Assembly: GCA_031285815.1 (NCBI GenBank) | Contig: JAITVM010000118.1 | Span: 1-11,744, forward strand | Direction: 5' to 3' | From: Clostridiales bacterium | GTDB lineage: Bacteria > Bacillota > Clostridia > Lachnospirales > JAITVM01 | DNA: 11,744 nt | Shown: in pieces, positions 6,982 through 11,744 of the stretch | Position numbering within the stretch: position 1 is the stretch's first letter | Layout of the letters: each line of letters begins with the position of its first letter | Program-made: the position numbers and the translations under genes | The notes under the pieces: model-generated | What the model was told of the DNA's origin: nothing | The model's input: the letters and a program-made list of their open reading frames with translations, nothing else | Database searches by the model: none

Positions 6982-7010
6982 TTGCGTTTTTAGCTAATTT
7001 AAAGTATAAT
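6982..7010 (+). promoter_or_regulatory. Sigma-A type promoter for the tpiA-gpmI-eno operon
   Basis: A perfect TATAAT at 7005-7010 is 17 bases after TTGCGT (6982-6987). Transcription would begin near 7017, giving a leader of about 54 bases that contains the palindrome at 7039-7052. This is one of the two clearest promoters in the window. Confidence 0.65.
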
Positions 7011-7038
7011 GATTTTGTGTAATTTTTTAGAAAAAACA

Positions 7039-7052
7039 GTGGGATATCCCAC
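7039..7052. promoter_or_regulatory. 14-bp perfect palindrome in the tpiA leader, possible operator
   Basis: GTGGGATATCCCAC is a perfect palindrome placed about 22-36 bases after the expected transcription start and 5 bases before the AGAGGGG ribosome binding site. A flanking C/G pair at 7037 and 7054 extends the symmetry after one mismatch. The position suits a repressor roadblock site; as RNA it could fold only with a tight AUAU turn. The regulator is not identified here. It resembles no operator that I can name with confidence. Confidence 0.45.
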
Positions 7053-7070
7053 AGATTAGAGGGGTAATTA

Positions 7071-7817
7071 GTGAGAAAGGAAATAATAGCAGGAAATTGG
7101 AAAATGAACAAAACTCCAAAGCAAGCATTGGAGCTAATAGAAGTTTTAAAAAGTAAAGTTGGCAACCCTGAAAGGGACGTTGTTTTCTGTACCCCTTTTG
7201 TAGATTTATACGAGGCGAAAAAGGCATTGGACGGCACAGGGGTATATCTTGGTGCACAAAATATGTATTTTGAAGATTCCGGCGCGTATACAGGCGAGAT
7301 TAGTGCGGAGATGCTTAAAGAAATTGGCGTAACACATGTTATCCTCGGGCACTCTGAAAGGCGCCAATATTTTGGCGAGACCGACCAAATAGTAAACAAA
7401 AAAGTTTTGCAGGCTATTAAATATAATTTAGTGCCAATTATTTGTGTCGGCGAAACCTTAAGCCAACGTGAATCTGGGATAACTATAGATTTAGTGCGCA
7501 TGCAGGTTAAGATAGCTTTGCAAAATATTCAAGAGGCTGATGCAGTTAACACAGTTATAGCTTATGAGCCTATTTGGGCTATTGGGACAGGAAAAACTGC
7601 GACTGCCGCCCAGGCAGAGGAAGTTTGCGCTGCCATAAGAGGCGCGCTTGCAGATATTTATAATGAAGGTACAGCACAGAAGATACGGATCCAGTATGGT
7701 GGGAGTGTTACTGCTTCTAATGCAAGGGAGCTATTTGGTATGGAAAATATCGATGGCGGTTTAGTTGGCGGTGCTAGCCTAAAAGAAGAATTTTCTATGA
7801 TTGTAAATTATAAATAA
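7071..7817 (+). CDS. tpiA: Triosephosphate isomerase
   Basis: TpiA interconverts dihydroxyacetone phosphate and glyceraldehyde 3-phosphate in glycolysis and works as a cytoplasmic TIM-barrel dimer. The 248-residue length is standard. Catalytic residues are all present: K11 in AGNWKMNK, H94 in VILGHSERR, and E166 in AYEPIWAIGTGKTA, where the last stretch is also the mobile lid loop. The phosphate-binding segments IQYGGSV (207-213) and DGGLVGGASL (228-237) are intact. The start is GTG 7071, six bases after AGAGGGG (7058-7064), and it gives the conserved RKEIIAGNWKMN N-terminus. It is the first gene of a tpiA-gpmI-eno operon; gpmI begins 23 bases downstream. Confidence 0.98.
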   Translation: MRKEIIAGNWKMNKTPKQALELIEVLKSKVGNPERDVVFCTPFVDLYEAKKALDGTGVYLGAQNMYFEDSGAYTGEISAEMLKEIGVTHVILGHSERRQYFGETDQIVNKKVLQAIKYNLVPIICVGETLSQRESGITIDLVRMQVKIALQNIQEADAVNTVIAYEPIWAIGTGKTATAAQAEEVCAAIRGALADIYNEGTAQKIRIQYGGSVTASNARELFGMENIDGGLVGGASLKEEFSMIVNYK

Positions 7818-7840
7818 TTTAAAATAAGAAAGGATCCTAC

Positions 7841-9385
7841 ATGAGTAAAAAACCAACTGTTTTAATGATATTAGACGGCTTTGGCGTTAGTGGGCAGACA
7901 GAAGGGAATGCTATTAAATTAGCTAAAACCCCTAATTTAGATAAAATAAGAGAATGCTACCCTTACGAGCTTGGCTACGCCAGTGGCTTGGATGTGGGCC
8001 TCCCTGAAGGGCAAATGGGCAATTCTGAAGTAGGGCACCTTAACATTGGGGCAGGCAGGGTTGTATATCAAGAATTAACACGGATTACGAAATCAATTAA
8101 AGATGGCGATTTTTTTGAAAAACCAGAATTTCTGGATGCAATAAACAATTGCAAGGCTTTTGATTCCGCAATACATTTTATGGGTTTATTATCTGATGGC
8201 GGCGTACACAGCCATATAACACATTTGTATGCACTATTGGAGCTGTGTAAAAGGAATGGCCTCACAAAAGTATATGTACATGCTTTTATGGATGGAAGGG
8301 ACACACCGCCAACGTCTGGTATAAAATATATTAATGATTTAGAAAATAAAATGGCTGAAATAGGCGTTGGAAAAATTGCGACTGTTACCGGCAGGTATTA
8401 TGCCATGGATAGGGACAACCGTTATGAGCGTGTTAAGCAGGCTTATGATGCCCTTGTGTTTGGCAAGGGGAACCAAGCCGACTCTGCCCCAAGCTGTGTT
8501 GAATCGTCATACGCTAAAGAAGTCCATGATGAATTTATTTTACCGACAATCATTATGACGAATGATATGCCTACTGCTACAATAAAAGAAAATGATTCGG
8601 TTGTATTTTTTAATTTCCGCCCAGACAGGGCCAGGGAAATTTCACGGGCTTTTTGTGACGAAGATTTTTCGGGGTTTGAACGCGAAAGGGGCTTCTTTAG
8701 GCTTAAGTATATTACATTTACTGAATATGATGTCAATATTAAAAATAAGTCGGTTGTATTTAAAACAGAACCATTTAAAAATACATTGGGTGAATATATA
8801 TCATCACTTGGGCTAAAACAATTAAGGTTAGCCGAAACGGAAAAATATGCCCATGTTACTTTTTTCTTAAATGGTGGCGCAGAGAAGGAATACCCTGGTG
8901 AGTCTAGGATTTTGGTCCCATCCCCTAAGGTTGCTACCTATGACTTAATGCCAGAAATGTCGGCACCGCAGGTTACTGAAAACCTTGTTAAATCTATTTT
9001 GTCAAAAGAATATGACTTGATTGTTATAAATTACGCCAACCCTGATATGGTTGGGCATACTGGTATTTTAGACGCAGCTATTTGTGCGGTGGAATATATA
9101 GATAAATGCATCGGCGAGATTTTAGAGGCTGTTTTAGAAGCGGGCGGGCAGATGTTTATCTGTGCCGACCACGGAAATTCTGACAAAATGGTTGATGAAG
9201 TGAACAACGTGCCATTTACTGCACATACAACTAACCCAGTCCCATTTATGCTTGTAAATGCAGAAAATGTTACTAAATTACAAAAAGGCGGGAAGCTATG
9301 CGATATAGCCCCGACCTTATTGGATATAATGAACTTGCCGCAGCCAGCTGAGATGACTGGCCATTCGTTAGCAATTAGAGGTTAA
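7841..9385 (+). CDS. gpmI: 2,3-bisphosphoglycerate-independent phosphoglycerate mutase
   Basis: GpmI converts 3-phosphoglycerate to 2-phosphoglycerate through a phosphoserine intermediate and needs two Mn ions. The protein has 514 residues, as expected for the alkaline-phosphatase superfamily type, and it is unrelated to the cofactor-dependent enzyme. Key parts are the metal site MILDGFG (9-15), catalytic S62 in QMGNSEVGH (58-66), substrate loop DGRDTPP (151-157), RYYAMDRDNR (185-194), FNFRPDRARE (257-266), NYANPDMVGHTG (397-408), ADHGNSD (442-448) and AHTTNPVPF (461-469). ATG 7841 follows an AAGGA ribosome binding site (7829-7833) by 7 bases. In spore-formers this enzyme's strict Mn and pH dependence is known to hold 3-phosphoglycerate in the developing spore. 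It lies between tpiA and eno, and eno is 87 bases downstream. Confidence 0.98.
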   Translation: MSKKPTVLMILDGFGVSGQTEGNAIKLAKTPNLDKIRECYPYELGYASGLDVGLPEGQMGNSEVGHLNIGAGRVVYQELTRITKSIKDGDFFEKPEFLDAINNCKAFDSAIHFMGLLSDGGVHSHITHLYALLELCKRNGLTKVYVHAFMDGRDTPPTSGIKYINDLENKMAEIGVGKIATVTGRYYAMDRDNRYERVKQAYDALVFGKGNQADSAPSCVESSYAKEVHDEFILPTIIMTNDMPTATIKENDSVVFFNFRPDRAREISRAFCDEDFSGFERERGFFRLKYITFTEYDVNIKNKSVVFKTEPFKNTLGEYISSLGLKQLRLAETEKYAHVTFFLNGGAEKEYPGESRILVPSPKVATYDLMPEMSAPQVTENLVKSILSKEYDLIVINYANPDMVGHTGILDAAICAVEYIDKCIGEILEAVLEAGGQMFICADHGNSDKMVDEVNNVPFTAHTTNPVPFMLVNAENVTKLQKGGKLCDIAPTLLDIMNLPQPAEMTGHSLAIRG

Positions 9386-9460
9386 CAGGCTACGGTTTAA
9401 TAAAATTTGCCCAGGGCATTATGGTTTAAATCATTTTTTCACTGGGGCATAACTTATTTT

Positions 9461-9466
9461 AGGAGG
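9461..9466 (+). promoter_or_regulatory. eno: Consensus ribosome binding site that fixes the eno start
   Basis: AGGAGG is the strongest Shine-Dalgarno sequence in the window. It touches the in-frame ATG at 9467, which is too close, and is six bases before ATG 9473, which is therefore taken as the start. The 87-base gap after gpmI also holds an imperfect pairing, TGCCCAG (9408-9414) with CTGGGGCA (9442-9449). No convincing promoter is seen there, so eno probably depends on read-through from gpmI. Confidence 0.8.
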
Positions 9467-9472
9467 ATGAAG

Positions 9473-10804
9473 ATGAAAGGGTATTTACAAATCGCAGATG
9501 TATTAGCTAGAGAAATTTTAGACTCTAGGGGCAACCCAACTGTAGAGGTTGAAGTTTTGGTAGAAAACGAAAGCGGCTCAACTTTCCTTGGCCGTGCTGC
9601 TGTGCCTTCCGGTGCTTCAACAGGCGCTTTTGAGGCTGTAGAATTACGTGACGGCGGCGAAAGGTATTTAGGTACAGGCGTTGAGAAGGCAGTCAGTAAT
9701 GTTAATGATGTAATAGCTAATGAATTAATTGGCTTAAACGCACTTGACCAGGTTTCTATTGACAATATTATGATTAAGCTTGATGGGACCCCTAATAAGG
9801 CTAATTTAGGCGCAAATGCAATTTTGGGTGTTTCTATGGCTGTTGCAAAAGCTGCAGCAGAAGCGTTAAGCTTGCCACTATATCAATACCTAGGCGGCTT
9901 TAATGGAAAATCTCTGCCTGTCCCTATGATGAATATACTTAATGGCGGCAAACATGCAGACAATACTGTAGACCTTCAAGAATTTATGATTATGCCTGTA
10001 GGTGCAAAATCTTTCAAAGAAGCTTTAAGGATGTGTGCAGAAATTTACCACACACTTAAAAAAGTTTTGAAAAGCAAAGGGCTTTCTACTGCTGTTGGCG
10101 ATGAAGGGGGCTTTGCCCCAGACCTTGCAACTGCTGACGATGTTATAGATTTGATTTTAGAAGCTGTAGAAAAAGCAGGCTATAAACCATTCGACGATAT
10201 TAGGATTGCGCTTGACTGTGCAAGTACAGAATTATACCAAAAAGAAAATAAAAGGTATTATTTCGAAGGCGAAAGTAAAATGAAGGGCGAAGAGGTTTAC
10301 AGGACTTCGGCTGAAATGGTTGACTATTTAGAAGCGCTTGCTAATAAATATCCGATTATTTCTATTGAAGACGGCCTTGATGAAGAAGACTGGGAAGGCT
10401 GGAAGCTTCTTACTGAACGGGTTGGGGGCAAAATCCAGTTAGTCGGCGACGATTTATTTGTGACAAACACCGAAAGGCTGCAAAAAGGTATTGATTTAGG
10501 GGTTGCTAACTCTATACTTATTAAAGTTAACCAAATCGGTACATTAACAGAAACATTTAATGCTATTGCATTAGCTAATAAAAATAACATGACCGCAGTT
10601 GTTTCCCACCGTTCTGGCGAAACTGAAGATAGCACAATAGCTGATATAGTTGTCGCTGCAAATGCAGGGCAAATAAAAACAGGCGCGCCAGCACGTTCTG
10701 ATAGGGTTGCGAAATATAACCAATTGCTTAGGATTGAAGAAGAGCTTGATTTTGCTGCTGAATATCCTGGTTTAGGCGCTTGGTTCAATCTAAAAAATAA
10801 ATAA
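9473..10804 (+). CDS. eno: Enolase
   Basis: Enolase dehydrates 2-phosphoglycerate to phosphoenolpyruvate and needs Mg. The 443-residue protein is slightly longer than the usual 430 or so. The N-terminal domain carries AREILDSRGNPTVEVEV (12-28) and VPSGASTGAFEAVELRD (44-60). The barrel has acid/base E211 in VGDEGGFAP, metal ligands D248 (ALDCAS), E299 (SIEDGLDEEDW) and D326 (VGDDLFVTN), catalytic K351 in LIKVNQIGT, and SHRSGETEDS (378-387), so every active-site element is intact. It is the last gene of the glycolytic operon and is closed by a strong terminator. A longer frame back to 9407 is rejected because it lacks the family N-terminus and ignores the AGGAGG site. Confidence 0.98.
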   Translation: MKGYLQIADVLAREILDSRGNPTVEVEVLVENESGSTFLGRAAVPSGASTGAFEAVELRDGGERYLGTGVEKAVSNVNDVIANELIGLNALDQVSIDNIMIKLDGTPNKANLGANAILGVSMAVAKAAAEALSLPLYQYLGGFNGKSLPVPMMNILNGGKHADNTVDLQEFMIMPVGAKSFKEALRMCAEIYHTLKKVLKSKGLSTAVGDEGGFAPDLATADDVIDLILEAVEKAGYKPFDDIRIALDCASTELYQKENKRYYFEGESKMKGEEVYRTSAEMVDYLEALANKYPIISIEDGLDEEDWEGWKLLTERVGGKIQLVGDDLFVTNTERLQKGIDLGVANSILIKVNQIGTLTETFNAIALANKNNMTAVVSHRSGETEDSTIADIVVAANAGQIKTGAPARSDRVAKYNQLLRIEEELDFAAEYPGLGAWFNLKNK

Positions 10805-10855
10805 ATATAAAAACTATAAGCCAAAATATGCTGATGGCTATTTAGGCTAATTGAT

Positions 10856-10896
10856 GGGGTGCATGCTAATAAAAAGCTGTGCACCCCTGATTTTTT
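10856..10896 (+). terminator. Rho-independent terminator of the tpiA-gpmI-eno operon
   Basis: GGGGTGCA (10856-10863) pairs perfectly with TGCACCCC (10880-10887), and two further wobble pairs extend the stem inward. TGA and then six T's (10891-10896) follow, with another T-run at 10901-10905. The GC-rich stem makes this the clearest terminator in the window. It lies 52 bases after the eno stop and before the ribosome binding site of the next gene. Confidence 0.85.
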
Positions 10897-10938
10897 CCCG
10901 TTTTTCTCGTTTTATCAATAGTTTTTTGGGGGTTTTAA

Positions 10939-11451
10939 ATGTATATCCGAAATGTAAAAAAAGAAGATTTTGATTTGATTTATAATTTTGTTAAAGAAGC
11001 CTTTGAGACAGCAGCTGTTAAAGATGGCGACGAACAAGATTACGTGTTAAAATGGCGCGCTGGTGAAAGCTATATTCCAGAATTAGAGTTTGTTGCGGTT
11101 GAAAATGGCGAAATTGTTGGGCACATAATGTTGCGGTGGCTAAAAGTTTTAACAGATAAAGGCGCGTATATGGCTTTGATAGTGGCACCGCTTTCCGTAA
11201 AATTAGACATGCGGGGAAAAGGCATCGGGGCGGCGCTAATGAACACGGCCTTTGAAAAGGCAAAGGGGCTGGGCTATTCGGCGGCATTTCTTGCGGGCGA
11301 CCCAAACTACTATAAACGGTTTGGCTTTAAACCGATGGGTGAATTTGGCATAGAAAATAGGACGGCGGTCCCGGGCCAATTTGCGTTAGCATGTGAAATA
11401 GTTGATGGGGCACTTAAAAATATTAATGGCTATATTGAGTATTTGGAATAG
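10939..11451 (+). CDS. GNAT-family N-acetyltransferase, YhbS-like
   Basis: A 170-residue acetyl-CoA-dependent N-acetyltransferase of the GNAT superfamily, closest by eye to the YhbS/COG3153 group. The real substrate cannot be inferred. The N-terminal strand-helix MYIRNVKKEDFDLIYNFVKE is typical of the fold. MALIVAPLSVKLDMRGKGIGAALM (78-101, named by its two ends) is the core: the PLSV strand is followed by the acetyl-CoA pyrophosphate loop RGKGIG (92-97). AFLAGDPNYYKRFGF (116-130) is the characteristic COG3153 strand-turn with the YY-RFGF signature. ATG 10939 is six bases after GGGGG (10928-10932). It follows the eno terminator, and no clear promoter of its own was found. A long hairpin with a T-run lies downstream, and the next gene is convergent. 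Confidence 0.88.
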   Translation: MYIRNVKKEDFDLIYNFVKEAFETAAVKDGDEQDYVLKWRAGESYIPELEFVAVENGEIVGHIMLRWLKVLTDKGAYMALIVAPLSVKLDMRGKGIGAALMNTAFEKAKGLGYSAAFLAGDPNYYKRFGFKPMGEFGIENRTAVPGQFALACEIVDGALKNINGYIEYLE

Positions 11452-11478
11452 ATAGGTGGGTGCTTTGCCGCCCTGTGT

Positions 11479-11576
11479 TGAAAATGGCGCATGCCCTGCC
11501 TGAAAAGTAATTTAAGTTAGGGTACTAAACAATTAATAGTGTTGGGTTAGGGTGTGCGCCATTTTCATAATTTTTT
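11479..11576 (+). terminator. Long-stem hairpin with T-run between convergent genes
   Basis: Bases 11479-11498 pair with 11548-11567 over 20 positions (17 Watson-Crick, three G-T), including a perfect 12-base core, GAAAATGGCGCA with TGCGCCATTTTC. The loop is 49 bases. Three bases after the right arm comes TTTTTT (11571-11576), so it can serve as a terminator for the GNAT gene on the plus strand. No T-run follows it on the minus strand. GTTAGGGT occurs twice, at 11516-11523 in the loop and at 11546-11553 in the right arm, so the left arm's GCCCT could pair with either copy. A transcript-processing hairpin or a small mobile repeat remains possible. Confidence 0.5.
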
Positions 11577-11614
11577 ATTGGGTTAAGTTTGTATGGCCAA
11601 TTTTAGATATATGG

Positions 11615-11744
11615 CTAAATATTAAAGAAAGATGGTTTTTTGTTACTAAATTTTGTTAACCGTGTAAAGCCTGCTTGTTTTATTATATTAATTGCTTTGT
11701 CAAAATATTTTGCAATATAGTTAGCGGAGTGGGAATCAGAACCG
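11615..11744 (-). CDS. hisJ: PHP-family histidinol-phosphatase-like protein, C-terminal end only
   Basis: The minus-strand frame from 11743 to 11618 encodes 42 residues and ends in TAG (11617-11615); the rest lies beyond the right edge. It begins GSDSHSANYIAKYFDKAI and continues NIIKQAGFTRLTKFSNKKP. GSD-H is the last metal-binding motif of PHP phosphoesterases, and the spacing to F--A---IK-AGF and a short KKP-type tail fits HisJ-type histidinol phosphatases, which release histidinol from histidinol phosphate. With only the tail visible, another PHP-family phosphoesterase cannot be excluded. The gene is convergent with the GNAT gene. TTTAG/CTAAA around the stop is too weak to call a terminator. 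Confidence 0.68.
   Translation of the reverse strand, partial: GSDSHSANYIAKYFDKAINIIKQAGFTRLTKFSNKKPSFFNI

Noticed and set aside
9407..9472. Longer eno with a TTG start at 9407
   Set aside because: The added 22 residues are not part of enolase, and AGGAGG at 9461-9466 clearly serves ATG 9473.
11516..11553. TTAGGG telomere-like repeats
   Set aside because: There are only two copies 30 bases apart, inside an intergenic hairpin of a bacterial genome; the resemblance is chance.

Overview
The window reads as chromosomal housekeeping DNA from a low-GC Gram-positive bacterium, most likely an anaerobic member of the Clostridia. This rests on the AT-rich composition, frequent AGG (Arg) and ATA (Ile) codons, strong purine-rich ribosome binding sites, several TTG/GTG starts, the mraY-murD-ftsW order, the trmK-nif3 pair known from Firmicutes, and a tpiA-gpmI-eno glycolytic run. 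No transposase, phage gene, CRISPR array, tRNA or rRNA is visible. The genus cannot be fixed from the sequence alone.

Layout. Bases 1-3540 hold the 3' part of a division and cell wall (dcw) cluster: mraY (5' end outside the window), murD and a SEDS-family ftsW/spoVE gene. A terminator-like hairpin lies between mraY and murD. The cluster stops after ftsW, where murG would often follow, with a short hairpin terminator that runs into a good promoter. That promoter leads into trmK (tRNA m1A22 methyltransferase) and an overlapping Nif3/DUF34 gene (3634-5113). Bases 5114-6954 form a small accessory section: a Cys-rich C_GCAxxG_C_C family protein, a perfect 15-bp inverted repeat, and a 387-residue protein that joins an N-terminal FUSC-type membrane half to a C-terminal HutD/Ves-type cupin domain. 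This fusion is the least ordinary gene here.

Bases 6955-10896 are a glycolytic operon, tpiA-gpmI-eno, with its own promoter, a 14-bp perfect palindrome in the leader and a strong terminator after eno. The three enzymes cover triose-phosphate interconversion and the 3-phosphoglycerate to phosphoenolpyruvate steps. gapA and pgk, often upstream in such operons, are not here. A YhbS-like GNAT acetyltransferase follows. At the right edge the minus strand carries the last 42 codons of a PHP-family histidinol-phosphatase-like gene, convergent with the GNAT gene. A 20-bp imperfect hairpin with a T-run lies between the two.

No wholly new system was found. The items most worth a second look are the FUSC-HutD fusion, the hairpin inside the dcw cluster, the palindrome before tpiA and the two long inverted repeats.
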